DNA of 64,000 nt from Roseovarius lutimaris (GCF_900115165.1 NZ_FOVP01000006.1:1-64000); one strand, 5' to 3'; shown: positions 52,643-60,237, numbered from the stretch's first letter. The notes: generated by a model from the letters alone, not told the origin. Numbers and translations: made by a program.

Positions 52643-52667
52643 AACGCCGCAGGATGCGTTTGGTTCC
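52643..52667 (-). promoter_or_regulatory. Consensus EcfG promoter of the AI-2E family transporter gene
   Basis: On the minus strand GGAAC (52667-52663), 16 bases, CGTT (52646-52643). With a start point about 6-7 bases downstream the RNA begins 2-3 bases before ATG 52634, so the message would be close to leaderless. Confidence 0.7.
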
Positions 52668-52693
52668 CTGCCGCAGGGCGGTGAACGAGGCCG

Positions 52694-53428
52694 TCATATC
52701 AATGGCCGAATGATCGGATCGCGCGTCGGATCAAGCTGCGCGATCTCGCACAGACGCGTGTACGACATGACCTCAAGCTTGCCATTGGCCCATTTGGCGA
52801 TGGATTGGTCGCGCAGTTTTTTCAGCGTCTTGTTGGTATGGACAAGCGACAGCCCCAGGGCATCTGCCAGATCCTGCTGTTTAAAGGGCAATGGCACGCC
52901 CGCTCCATGTTTGAGATCCAGCGCCTCGCACCTGTCGTGCAACCGCACAAATGCGCGCGCCACCCGCTCTATTCCGCTCATCTGCCCCAGAATGGCAAGG
53001 CTTTCGCCCAAAAGATGCTCTTCCACCGCGGCGACCCATGTAAGATCAAAGGCGCGTTCGGGATGGTTTTGAAACAGATCCCATAGCGTTTTGCGGTCGA
53101 AAACACATAAAATCATGTCTGTGCTGGCCTCAACCGAATGCTGCATTTCCCGCATGACGCCGGCCTGTAGGCCAATGAAATCACCGGGCAGGACAAAGTT
53201 GATCACCTGCCGGTCACCGTCAATCAAGGTCTTGTATCTCAGGCCCATACCTTCAAGTGCGGTATAAAGCTGCGGCGCGTTCGAGCCTTCCATCATCAAC
53301 GTGGTGCCCGCCTTGACCTTCATTTCGCCGACTTTAAATTCTTGCATGAAGCGGACAATGTCATCATCCATCTCGGCAAAGAGCGGTTTCTTGCGCAATG
53401 GGCAGATTTCACATTTGACCGGCATCAT
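52694..53428 (-). CDS. Crp/Fnr-family transcriptional regulator
   Basis: About 244 residues: a short cysteine-bearing leader (VKCEICPLRKKPLF), a cyclic-nucleotide-binding-type barrel (VGEMKVKAGTTLMMEGSNAP, INFVLPGDFIGLQAGVM) and a C-terminal winged helix (PFKQQDLADALGLSLVHTNK). Only the CxxC of the leader is present, so a full Fnr iron-sulfur cluster is unlikely. The start may be ATG 53428 or 53425. A near-consensus EcfG promoter overlaps its upstream region. Confidence 0.82.
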   Translation of the reverse strand: MMPVKCEICPLRKKPLFAEMDDDIVRFMQEFKVGEMKVKAGTTLMMEGSNAPQLYTALEGMGLRYKTLIDGDRQVINFVLPGDFIGLQAGVMREMQHSVEASTDMILCVFDRKTLWDLFQNHPERAFDLTWVAAVEEHLLGESLAILGQMSGIERVARAFVRLHDRCEALDLKHGAGVPLPFKQQDLADALGLSLVHTNKTLKKLRDQSIAKWANGKLEVMSYTRLCEIAQLDPTRDPIIRPLI

Positions 53429-53454
53429 TTGCCCTCCTGGACATGTCACAGTTT

Positions 53455-53479
53455 AATGCCGGGCATCTCGATTTGTTCC
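53455..53479 (-). promoter_or_regulatory. Near-consensus EcfG promoter of the Crp-family gene
   Basis: GGAAC (53479-53475), 16 bases, CATT (53458-53455) on the minus strand; one mismatch in the -10 core. Distance to the start codon is 26 bases. Confidence 0.4.
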
Positions 53480-53509
53480 ATGCTCTGCCTTGCTTTGGAG
53501 CATGACATC

Positions 53510-53932
53510 ATGGAAACAGATTTGAAAACACCAAATAGTGAAACGCGCCGGGGTATCGTGTGCCCGGTTTTTCTGGTGCTGGAAAAGAACCCACTGGTGG
53601 CGGCCGATATGATTGGCACGCTGACAGCCGAAGGGCCCTGTCACATCATCCACGAGACCAGCCCCAATGACGTCAGAGGCGCGTTGAGGGATGTCACACG
53701 GCTGGACGTGGCCTTTCTTGAGTTGGATGTCGATGGATTGAGGCAGAGCACCCTTGCCGCAGAGATAAACCGGCGCGGGGCTCATATCGTGCTGACGCGG
53801 GGCGAAGATGGATATCAGGCCGCGCAGTCCGCCGGCTGGGGCATGTTGATCCGACCCTTTACCGACCAGATGCTGCGCAGTTGTTTACCTGACGCGCGAC
53901 AGCGCCCGGCACTACACTGTTCGGAGTGTTAA
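53510..53932 (+). CDS. Degenerate response-regulator receiver protein
   Basis: A 140-residue protein whose residues 18-125 follow the receiver fold: VFLVLEKNPLVAADMIGTL, LDVAFLELDVDGL, AHIVLTRGEDG and GMLIRPFTDQML. In this alignment the phosphorylated aspartate is replaced by Glu71, the acidic pocket keeps one glutamate (Glu25) and the conserved lysine is Arg115; the threonine is kept. No output domain is attached. It may be a fixed-state partner for a stress-response kinase or regulator. It diverges from the Crp-family gene. Confidence 0.6.
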   Translation: METDLKTPNSETRRGIVCPVFLVLEKNPLVAADMIGTLTAEGPCHIIHETSPNDVRGALRDVTRLDVAFLELDVDGLRQSTLAAEINRRGAHIVLTRGEDGYQAAQSAGWGMLIRPFTDQMLRSCLPDARQRPALHCSEC

Positions 53933-53943
53933 AAACGGGCAGA

Positions 53944-54321
53944 TCAGGGTTTTTCCGACCGCGCCGAACGTCCGGCCTGAAGCCCGATGGCAAAGCCCTC
54001 GGCTAGTTGAAGAAACGGGTCACGGGATGGCGGCGCGTCAGCGTCCGACAGACCTCTTTTGGCCCCTGAGGACCGATGCCTTTTGTCACCTGTGCCTCGC
54101 GACCCGAGGGCCAGAAAACCGAAACCGAACGCACAGTAGAGCGCGCCGATCACGGTCGCCGCAAAAAGCGCGCTTTCATGGCTGGCAAGCAACATCCACA
54201 ACGCTGCGGTCAGAAAACCAAGACCGGTCAGCGCAAATGTCGTGCCCAGGGCCGAACAAGCCGCAGCGCGCGCTGTCGCGCGCGCGCTGTCTTTCACATC
54301 TGAAACGAACTCAGTCAGCAT
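53944..54321 (-). CDS. Phage-holin-like membrane protein (YqjE family)
   Basis: A 125-residue protein with two hydrophobic helices in the middle (FALTGLGFLTAALWMLLA, ALFAATVIGALYCAFGFGFL) and an amphipathic C-terminus. The pair of a DUF883 protein followed directly by this gene mirrors Escherichia coli yqjD-yqjE. Start and upstream stop are adjacent (no gap), so the two are co-translated. Function unknown. Confidence 0.7.
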   Translation of the reverse strand: MLTEFVSDVKDSARATARAAACSALGTTFALTGLGFLTAALWMLLASHESALFAATVIGALYCAFGFGFLALGSRGTGDKRHRSSGAKRGLSDADAPPSRDPFLQLAEGFAIGLQAGRSARSEKP

Positions 54322-54651
54322 TTATTTGCGCCCGCTGAGAAAGCCCAGCAGAAAGCCGATCCCGACAGCGATGCCAACGGCGGCGGCAGGCTGATTGCGC
54401 ACGGCATCGGTCGTCTGGCTGGTCAGATCTTCGACTTTGGCCTGAGCGTGCTGCAAGTGTTGCTCGCCCTGCTCGCGCAGTTCACTGGCCTTCTTTGTGG
54501 CAGAATTCACCGCCGCCTCGCGCCGCGTTTCGCCCATATCGACCAGTGTTTGCGAAATCTGCGCAAGATCGGCCTTCAGCGCGGCAATCTGGTCGGACAG
54601 TTCGCGTGTCTCTGCGTCACTGGGTGTTGCTGCTGACTTCGATTGTGCCAT
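54322..54651 (-). CDS. DUF883 (YqjD/ElaB) family membrane-anchored protein
   Basis: A 109-residue protein from ATG 54651 (AAGGAGG upstream). Residues 15-75 form a long amphipathic helix (LSDQIAALKADLAQISQTLV) and the C-terminus has the glycine-rich membrane anchor QPAAAVGIAVGIGFLLGFLS ending GRK. YqjD and ElaB bind ribosomes at the membrane in stationary phase. An exact EcfG promoter (54685-54709) precedes it. Confidence 0.85.
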   Translation of the reverse strand: MAQSKSAATPSDAETRELSDQIAALKADLAQISQTLVDMGETRREAAVNSATKKASELREQGEQHLQHAQAKVEDLTSQTTDAVRNQPAAAVGIAVGIGFLLGFLSGRK

Positions 54652-54684
54652 GTCGGTCCTCCTTGAGTGATGGTTCGCATAGGC

Positions 54685-54709
54685 AACGCACACCTGCCTG
54701 AAATGTTCC
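54685..54709 (-). promoter_or_regulatory. Consensus EcfG promoter of the yqjD-yqjE-like operon
   Basis: Minus strand GGAAC (54709-54705), 16 bases, CGTT (54688-54685), 34 bases upstream of ATG 54651. Exact match in both boxes. Confidence 0.75.
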
Positions 54710-54752
54710 GCAGTCTTTCTAAAAAGCCTATTTCCGAACAAAAAACGTTTTG

Positions 54753-54777
54753 GGAACCATTGAGCCGATAAGGCGTT
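54753..54777 (+). promoter_or_regulatory. Consensus EcfG promoter of the DUF1328 gene
   Basis: GGAAC (54753-54757), 16 bases, CGTT (54774-54777), 37 bases upstream of ATG 54814. Exact match in both boxes; divergent to the yqjD-type promoter 44 bases away. Confidence 0.75.
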
Positions 54778-54813
54778 GGACAAGCACAAACGCAGGAGAA
54801 AAGGAGCATAATC

Positions 54814-54984
54814 ATGCTGTACTGGGCTGTCGTATTTTTCATCGTCGCGATCATCGCGGGCGTGTTTGGATTTGGCGGAATTGCCTCGGCTTCGGCCGGG
54901 ATTGCCCAAATTCTGTTCTTTGTCTTTATTGTTCTGTTCGTATTGGCGCTTGTCATGCGGGCGATCAACGGGCGCGCGCCCTGA
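54814..54984 (+). CDS. DUF1328 (YtjA) family small membrane protein
   Basis: A 56-residue protein with two helices: [40 protein letters not shown] and [16 protein letters not shown]. This is the standard DUF1328 sequence pattern. AGGAG precedes the ATG. Under an exact EcfG promoter and followed by a strong terminator, it forms its own stress-induced unit. Function unknown. Confidence 0.87.
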   Translation: MLYWAVVFFIVAIIAGVFGFGGIASASAGIAQILFFVFIVLFVLALVMRAINGRAP

Positions 54985-55021
54985 GTCGGGACAAGGGTCG
55001 TGACCCATTGACCCTGCCCGT

Positions 55022-55058
55022 AAAAAGGGCTCCGTTCTGATCGAGCGGAGCCCTTTTT
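55022..55058. terminator. Bidirectional terminator between the DUF1328 gene and phyR
   Basis: GGGCTCCG (55027-55034) and CGGAGCCC (55046-55053) form a perfect 8-bp stem with T5 on the right and A5 on the left, so it can end both the plus-strand DUF1328 transcript and the minus-strand phyR transcript. Confidence 0.88.
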
Positions 55059-55079
55059 CTCATGTAGCGGATGGCGTGA

Positions 55080-55898
55080 TCAACCTGTCAGTGTTTCGGT
55101 GCTGGCAAAGAACATCGCCTGACTGACGGCGGATTGCACCTGATCTTCGGTATAAGGTTTGGTGATCAGGAATGCGGGCTCGGGCCGCTCGCCGGTCAGC
55201 AAACGCTCGGGGAATGCGGTGATAAAGACCACAGGGATTTCACCCATTTCGGAAAAGATTTGGTTCACCGCATCGATGCCCGATGATTTATCGGCCAGCT
55301 GAATATCTGCAAGGATCATATCCGGTGGTTGCCTGTGGGCCAGATCGACGGCGCCATCGCGGGTTCTGGCGATTCCGGTAACCTCGTGACCCATGTGTTG
55401 GACAATTGAAGAAATATCCATGGCGATAATCGCCTCATCCTCGACCACCATGATACGGCCCTGGATGTTGCGCTGCATTTCAGTGCGGGCAATTGCCAGA
55501 AGATCCTCCGCTTCGGTCGCGCGAATGCCCATGATTTGCCCGATCTGATCAGCCGGAAACTGTTCGATACTGTTCAGCAACAGCGCCTCACGGCTGTTTC
55601 TGGTCAGATCGGCAAGGCGCCATTGCGCGCGCGCCTCGGGCGAGCCATCCTTGGGGGTCCGATCCACAGGCGAGCCCGATGATGCCCAGATTGCGTGAAA
55701 GGCCTTGAAAAGCGACAGTTTTACCGAAAGCTTGGGGTCCATTGTGTCTGGGTCGGCAAGGATGGCCTCCAAGGTTGCTAGGGCATATCTGTCGCCGGTG
55801 TCCTGGTTGCCCGTAAGGGCCCGTGCATAGCGCCGCAGATAAGGCAATTCATTGCCAATAGACGCCGAAATCCCGCTTTGATCCTGCTTGTCCGTCAT
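55080..55898 (-). CDS. phyR: General stress response anti-anti-sigma regulator PhyR
   Basis: A 272-residue protein from ATG 55898. Residues 10-145 are the sigma-factor-like domain (YLRRYARALTGNQDTGDRYA, LLLNSIEQFPADQIGQIMGI, EAEDLLAIA) and residues 148-265 a receiver with VVEDEAIIAMD, Asp198 in ILADIQL, FITAFPE and LITKPYT (the FATGUY-type loop). When phosphorylated the sigma-like part captures NepR and frees EcfG. It is divergent from nepR-ecfG-kinase with its own EcfG promoter, giving positive feedback. Confidence 0.93.
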   Translation of the reverse strand: MTDKQDQSGISASIGNELPYLRRYARALTGNQDTGDRYALATLEAILADPDTMDPKLSVKLSLFKAFHAIWASSGSPVDRTPKDGSPEARAQWRLADLTRNSREALLLNSIEQFPADQIGQIMGIRATEAEDLLAIARTEMQRNIQGRIMVVEDEAIIAMDISSIVQHMGHEVTGIARTRDGAVDLAHRQPPDMILADIQLADKSSGIDAVNQIFSEMGEIPVVFITAFPERLLTGERPEPAFLITKPYTEDQVQSAVSQAMFFASTETLTG

Positions 55899-55927
55899 GG
55901 TTTCCCTCAAAAAAAACGCTACATGAT

Positions 55928-55953
55928 GGAACCAAACGCCGCGCAAGCGTGTT
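55928..55953 (+). promoter_or_regulatory. Near-consensus EcfG promoter of nepR-ecfG-kinase
   Basis: GGAAC (55928-55932), 17 bases, TGTT (55950-55953); the first base of the -10 differs from CGTT. It overlaps the opposite-facing phyR promoter almost fully, so one 33-base segment serves both directions. Confidence 0.55.
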
Positions 55954-55960
55954 AGGTTCC
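55935..55960 (-). promoter_or_regulatory. EcfG promoter of phyR
   Basis: Minus strand GGAAC (55960-55956), 17 bases, CGTT (55938-55935), 37 bases upstream of ATG 55898. Exact boxes. Confidence 0.75.
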
Positions 55961-56015
55961 CTGATAGATGCGATATTTTCGCTTAGTACAGTCATATAAC
56001 AAAACCACGAGCGCC

Positions 56016-56198
56016 ATGACAAAACAACGCAGGACATCCAGAGTGACCCAGCAAATCGACGAAAACCTTCGCCGTGTCTACTCCGAGACGGCGCAAGAGC
56101 CGGTGCCGGATCGGTTTACCGACTTGCTGGAGAAATTGCGACAGCAGGAAAAGCCAGAAGACACGGCCGACAACGAAACGGACGGGACCAAGTCGTGA
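56016..56198 (+). CDS. nepR: Anti-sigma factor NepR
   Basis: A 60-residue protein from ATG 56016. The NepR core is IDENLRRVYSETAQEPVPDR followed by FTDLLEKLRQQ, the two helices that clamp the sigma factor; the charged tail is disordered. Its stop overlaps the ecfG GTG start by 4 bases. It holds EcfG inactive until phosphorylated PhyR binds it. Confidence 0.92.
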   Translation: MTKQRRTSRVTQQIDENLRRVYSETAQEPVPDRFTDLLEKLRQQEKPEDTADNETDGTKS

Positions 56199-56749
56199 GC
56201 CAATCCAGAGATCCAAAAGACGAACTGGTGAACCACTTGCCAGCGATGCGCGCCTTTGCCATGAGCCTGACCCGCAACAGCGCTGCGGCGGATGATCTGG
56301 TGCAGGATACGGTTGTCAAGGCATGGAGCAATTTCGACAAGTTCAAGGTCGGGACGAACCTGCGCGCCTGGCTTTTCACGATCTTGCGCAACACGTTTTA
56401 CTCCAACCACCGCAAGCGCCGCCGCGAGGTCGAAGACCCCGAGGGAACCATGTCGGACAAGCTGTCGGAAAAACCGCATCATGACGGGCGTCTCGCGATG
56501 GGTGACTTCAGGAAAGCCTTTGCACAATTGAACGATGAACAGCGCGAGGCGCTGGTTCTGGTCGGCGCCGAAGGGTTTTCATACGAGGAAGCTGCCGAAA
56601 TGTGCGGGTGTGCGACAGGTACGATCAAAAGCCGGACAAACCGGGCCCGCAAGAGACTGGCCGAGTTGATGCATCTGGAGGACGAAGACGAGCTTGAACT
56701 GACCGACGCGGCGACCCTGGCGGTTGTCTCAGACAGTACGGCGGCATGA
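56195..56749 (+). CDS. ecfG: ECF sigma factor EcfG (general stress response)
   Basis: A 184-residue sigma factor starting at GTG 56195. Region 2 is seen in MRAFAMSLTRNSAAADDLVQ, DTVVKAWSNFDKF and LRAWLFTILRNTFYS; region 4 in LNDEQREALVLVGAEGFSYE and GCATGTIKSRTNRARKRLAE. It directs transcription from GGAAC/CGTT promoters, several of which lie within 5 kb. It overlaps the next gene by 4 bases. Confidence 0.92.
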   Translation: MSQSRDPKDELVNHLPAMRAFAMSLTRNSAAADDLVQDTVVKAWSNFDKFKVGTNLRAWLFTILRNTFYSNHRKRRREVEDPEGTMSDKLSEKPHHDGRLAMGDFRKAFAQLNDEQREALVLVGAEGFSYEEAAEMCGCATGTIKSRTNRARKRLAELMHLEDEDELELTDAATLAVVSDSTAA

Positions 56750-58491
56750 GAAAAACTTTATTGACGGCGGTTCGTGACGCAAGATCAGGGCTTGCGTTGC
56801 GGTTGATTGCCATTCTGTCGATTGCAATCCTACCTTTGGGTCTGATCTCTAGCTATCAAACCTCAAAGGTGCTGGAGAAAAACGGGGCGCTTTCGGAAAT
56901 CGCACTTTTGGATCGCACACGCCAGGCCGCTGCCGAAGAACGTGCATTGATCCAATCGGCCTTTGGGGCTGTCGAGGCCATCAGCGCCGCAGCCAGCATT
57001 TTCGACTCTGCTGATATTGACTGCGATGCCGTGCTGTCCCGGCTGATCACCATGGAACCGAAGTATATTTTCGCAGGATTCGTTGACACCCGCGGGATAA
57101 TGACTTGTGCGTCAAACAAGGAGCGCGCCAATCTAAGTGAAACGCCGTTTTTTCAGGACCAGTTTGCAAATCCGGGGGGGCTTGTGAGCGTGCGGCCAAT
57201 GGATGCAACCACGGGCGGGATTGCATTGAATGTAAGTGTTCCAGTCGTCGTAAACGATGATCTGATCGGGCGTTTCTGGATTTCTATTCCGCTGACACTG
57301 GCGAACGATTTGTTGGGGGAGAGCAGCGATACGGCCAATCTACTGATCTTCGACAGTGAAGGAGAAATCCTGGCAACGGAAAATTTTGGCGATGATCGCC
57401 GCACGATCCTGCCGCAAGACCGCAGCCTGCAAGAGATAGTGCGCGGCCAACAGCGGACCTTTCGCACGCACAACCGGCGTGGCGATCTGCGCGACTTTGC
57501 GGTTGTGTCTATCGTCGATGACACGGTTTATGTGCTGGGCAGTTGGGAACCGCGCAACACTGGCGCCCTCACCGGTCCTAGTGAAAGGATCTCGCTCTAT
57601 TTTCCGGTGTTGATGTGGATCGTGGGCATGGCGGTTGCCTATATCGGCACCAACCGCCTTGTCATTCGCCACATCAAACGTCTTCGCCAGTGGATGCGGC
57701 TCTATTCGGTCGGTCAGATTGATTTTAGCCAGGCTCGATTGCAAAGCGCCCCTGAAGAGCTTGAAGCCGTGGCAGACGCATTTCGTGCCATGGCGCAAAG
57801 ACTGTCAGAGCAAGAGCGCAGGCGCGAAGAAGATATCGAGGAAAAAACCACATTGCTGCGCGAGGTTCATCACCGAGTCAAGAACAACCTTCAGTTGATT
57901 TCCAGCATCATGAACATCCTGATCAGAAACACCGACAGCGAAGAGGCCAAACATCTTTTGCGCCGGGTGCAGGACCGGGTGATGGCCCTGTCGGCGATCC
58001 ACCGATACGTTTACATGTCACCCAAGCTGTCGATGGTCCGCGCGGATCAATTGCTGGAGGATATCATCAGGCAACTGGTGGTCGTTGGCAGCGCCGACGA
58101 ACCCGAGAACAAGGTCAGTATGTCCACCCGGTTCGACCCTGTCGAACTCTCGCCGGACCAATCCGTCCCTCTTATGCTTCTGGCAACTGAGGCGGCGATA
58201 AACGCGGTAAAATATTGCGCGGCGGCAAATGGGGGCAAACCCTGGATCACTCTGACGTTGCAAGATCTGGGTGAGGATCACGTCAAGCTAAGCGTGGAGA
58301 ATTCACGCAGCGGTCTTGCCGAAGAACAGGATAGCGACACCGATCACACCGGGACTGGCCTTGGCTCTCGTCTGATTGAATCCTTTGTCTCGCAACTTGA
58401 CGGGACGCTTGAGATCAACGCCCTACCCGACAGGTTTGAGCTGCACGTGAGTTTTGTGTTGGTGAAGGACGAGGGCGACGACGCTCTCTAG
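56746..58491 (+). CDS. HWE/HisKA_2-type sensor histidine kinase (PhyK-like)
   Basis: A 581-residue membrane kinase. One helix near residues 17-36 and another near 285-305 enclose a periplasmic sensor domain of about 245 residues; a HAMP-like linker follows (RLRQWMRLYSVGQIDFSQAR). The kinase box LLREVHHRVKNNLQLISSIM contains the phospho-acceptor (His375) and is of the HisKA_2 kind that pairs with PhyR. The ATPase part has EAAINAVKYCAA and TGTGLGSRLIESFVSQL. Being co-transcribed with nepR and ecfG, it is the obvious kinase for PhyR. The signal is unknown. Confidence 0.88.
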   Translation: MRKTLLTAVRDARSGLALRLIAILSIAILPLGLISSYQTSKVLEKNGALSEIALLDRTRQAAAEERALIQSAFGAVEAISAAASIFDSADIDCDAVLSRLITMEPKYIFAGFVDTRGIMTCASNKERANLSETPFFQDQFANPGGLVSVRPMDATTGGIALNVSVPVVVNDDLIGRFWISIPLTLANDLLGESSDTANLLIFDSEGEILATENFGDDRRTILPQDRSLQEIVRGQQRTFRTHNRRGDLRDFAVVSIVDDTVYVLGSWEPRNTGALTGPSERISLYFPVLMWIVGMAVAYIGTNRLVIRHIKRLRQWMRLYSVGQIDFSQARLQSAPEELEAVADAFRAMAQRLSEQERRREEDIEEKTTLLREVHHRVKNNLQLISSIMNILIRNTDSEEAKHLLRRVQDRVMALSAIHRYVYMSPKLSMVRADQLLEDIIRQLVVVGSADEPENKVSMSTRFDPVELSPDQSVPLMLLATEAAINAVKYCAAANGGKPWITLTLQDLGEDHVKLSVENSRSGLAEEQDSDTDHTGTGLGSRLIESFVSQLDGTLEINALPDRFELHVSFVLVKDEGDDAL

Positions 58492-58545
58492 GCGGGTCTT
58501 CGTGATGCCGACCCTTGATTGCCGCTTTAAGCACGCCCCGATGCA

Positions 58546-58579
58546 AAGAGCCGACCAAGGAAAACCCTGGTCGGCTCTT
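58546..58579. terminator. Hairpin between convergent kinase and CsbD genes
   Basis: AAGAGCCGACCA (58546-58557) and TGGTCGGCTCTT (58568-58579) form a perfect 12-bp stem with a 10-base loop. T-runs are short on both sides, but the position between two convergent stops (58491 and 58594) supports a shared terminator. Confidence 0.7.
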
Positions 58580-58593
58580 ACAAAAGTGTTGGA

Positions 58594-58791
58594 TCAGTGG
58601 TTATTCAAAAACTCGTCGACTTCGGCCTTGGCTTCCTCTTTCGACTTGCCGTACTTGGCTTGAATTTTGCCTTCAAGAGCTTCGCGGTTGCCATTGATTT
58701 CGGCAATCTCGTCGTCTGTCAGATCGCCCCACTTGGCCTTGACCGAGCCGGACATTTCTTTCCATTTACCTTCGATTTGATCCCAGTTCAT
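58594..58791 (-). CDS. CsbD family stress protein
   Basis: A 65-residue soluble protein from ATG 58791: MNWDQIEGKWKEMSGSVKAK, WGDLTDDEIAEINGNREALE and GKIQAKYGKSKEEAKAEVDE. This is a full CsbD-like domain. Members are among the most strongly stress-induced proteins in many bacteria; the function is unknown. No EcfG box was found directly upstream, so it may be read from the PRC-barrel gene 121 bases before it. Confidence 0.9.
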   Translation of the reverse strand: MNWDQIEGKWKEMSGSVKAKWGDLTDDEIAEINGNREALEGKIQAKYGKSKEEAKAEVDEFLNNH

Positions 58792-58880
58792 TGTGGTATC
58801 CTTTCTGTTTGTTTTTGAGCCTGCCATCGCCATTGGACGGCCTGATGCCAGTGATGCGTTTTATGCATTTGGCGAAGGGA

Positions 58881-58905
58881 TGGGCCGAGGGAAACCCCCG
58901 GCCCA
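58881..58905. other. Hairpin after the PRC-barrel gene
   Basis: TGGGCCG/CGGCCCA (58881-58887, 58899-58905), with GGG/CCC inside, 8 bases past the PRC-barrel stop on the minus strand. There is only a weak T-run, so termination is probably partial, allowing some read-through to csbD. Confidence 0.5.
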
Positions 58906-58912
58906 AATAGGA

Positions 58913-59746
58913 TTAGCCTTTATACTCAGGCTGTTGTTCAAGTGTCTCTTCCGTGCTGTCGATGTAGACCCGCACATCGCTGCCGTCTTCGGTGCGCACG
59001 ATCTGCAATTTGTCAAAGGCCACGTCTACGGGGTGTTCGCCCATGCCCAGAAAGCCGCCGACATCAATCACGGCACGATCCATCTTGCCGTCGTTGGTCA
59101 ATAGCACTTCACTGATTTCACCGACGTCTTCGTCGTCAGGCCCGTAAACCCGAGTGCCGGTCAAATCTTCGACAGTCAGATCTTTGACATCTGCGTTGAA
59201 AAAACCATCGCGCTCGACCTCGGGGCGCATCAGCGTTGGTCGGTTATCTGTTGAACCCGCCGAAGCATTCGCCTCCGTGGAAGCGTCGGTACCGACCGCC
59301 GCCGCATCGTGTGTTTCCTTCTCAGACTGGAATTCCGGGGCGTCTTCAACACCCGTTGCACTGGCGTTTACAACGAGGAAAAAATCGTCGCTGTCGTCTT
59401 CGCTGACGAACTTAAGCTGCGACATATCAATCGCTACATCTTTTTCGCCAACACCGATAAAGCCCCCAACACCAACGATCACGGATGTCACACTACCATC
59501 GCGGGTTAGAATGATGTCATTGATTTCACCAATGTCATCCCACTCGGTTTCGCCGTCGGCATTGATGGATGCGTCGTTTTCGAGCTCGGATTCAGTTGCA
59601 TACACACGCATCCCGATCAACTCCGACGCATGTACATTTACGGCTTCGTCAAAAGTCATATCGGAGAATGCCGCAGTGTGTCCGTCGGCATAAGCGGCTG
59701 TTCCGAGGGCCAGTGCCGTTGCGGCAGTTGCAAAAAAGCGTTTCAT
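58913..59746 (-). CDS. Secreted double PRC-barrel protein
   Basis: A 277-residue protein with a signal peptide (MKRFFATAATALALGTAAYA). Two PRC-barrel units occur at about residues 40-125 (ASELIGMRVYATE, IGEINDIILTRDGSVTSVIV, GVGGFIGVGEKDVAIDM) and 190-270 (LTGTRVYGPDDEDVGEISEV, DVGGFLGMGEHPVDVAFD), separated by an acidic, Ala/Thr-rich linker. The composition is strongly acidic. Function unknown; probably a periplasmic stress protein under an EcfG-like promoter. Confidence 0.85.
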   Translation of the reverse strand: MKRFFATAATALALGTAAYADGHTAAFSDMTFDEAVNVHASELIGMRVYATESELENDASINADGETEWDDIGEINDIILTRDGSVTSVIVGVGGFIGVGEKDVAIDMSQLKFVSEDDSDDFFLVVNASATGVEDAPEFQSEKETHDAAAVGTDASTEANASAGSTDNRPTLMRPEVERDGFFNADVKDLTVEDLTGTRVYGPDDEDVGEISEVLLTNDGKMDRAVIDVGGFLGMGEHPVDVAFDKLQIVRTEDGSDVRVYIDSTEETLEQQPEYKG

Positions 59747-59799
59747 ATTGTTTCTCCTCTTGGTTGTGCGCCAGGTTTCCCCGGCGCCGATATGACAAC

Positions 59800-59824
59800 A
59801 ACCAATCGACGCGGATTTTGTTCC
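59800..59824 (-). promoter_or_regulatory. Near-consensus EcfG promoter of the PRC-barrel gene
   Basis: Minus strand GGAAC (59824-59820), 16 bases, GGTT (59803-59800); one mismatch in the -10 core. 54 bases from ATG 59746. Confidence 0.5.
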
Positions 59825-59941
59825 ATGAGGTTGTAGCGCGCCATCGGCAGAACCTACCTGGCGGGTGCTAGCGTCGCCCTGATGGGCATTGTCTATCATG
59901 GTGCGGACGACGCCGCCTGATCTGTCTCATATTTTTTTATC

Positions 59942-59966
59942 GGAACCTGTTTTCGACCTTTGCGTT
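59942..59966 (+). promoter_or_regulatory. Consensus EcfG promoter of the entericidin-like gene
   Basis: GGAAC (59942-59946), 16 bases, CGTT (59963-59966), 38 bases before ATG 60004. Exact match. Confidence 0.75.
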
Positions 59967-60003
59967 ATGGTCTTGCACGTATGAACGGAAATAGGAGGAT
60001 GAC

Positions 60004-60144
60004 ATGAAAAGACTAGCACTTGCTGGCGTAGCCTTGATCGCATTTGTGGGGTTGACTGCCTGTGAAACCGTCAAGGGTGCCGGGCGCGATATCGGAAATA
60101 CCGGTGACGCCGTGACGGAAACCGCTGAAGAGGTTCAGAGCTAA
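60004..60144 (+). CDS. Entericidin-type small lipoprotein
   Basis: A 46-residue protein: MKRLALAGVALIAFVGLTAC with a lipobox (LTAC, Cys20), then ETVKGAGRDIGNTGDAVTET. The mature 27-residue peptide has the GxGxDI pattern of entericidin A/B. AGGAGGA precedes the ATG and an exact EcfG promoter lies upstream. In enterics these are sigma-S-dependent lipoproteins; here EcfG takes that role. Confidence 0.87.
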   Translation: MKRLALAGVALIAFVGLTACETVKGAGRDIGNTGDAVTETAEEVQS

Positions 60145-60237
60145 CCTTCGGTCGGTACAAGCAAAGCAAAATCCAGAATAACCAAGTCGATGCATGTTTG
60201 AAGTGTATCGAGGCAAATGAGATGTGAGGATATAATC

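Noticed and set aside
58792..58912. Expected EcfG promoter directly upstream of csbD
   Set aside because: I found no GGAAC on the minus strand in this gap, so none is claimed; transcription from the PRC-barrel gene is the alternative.
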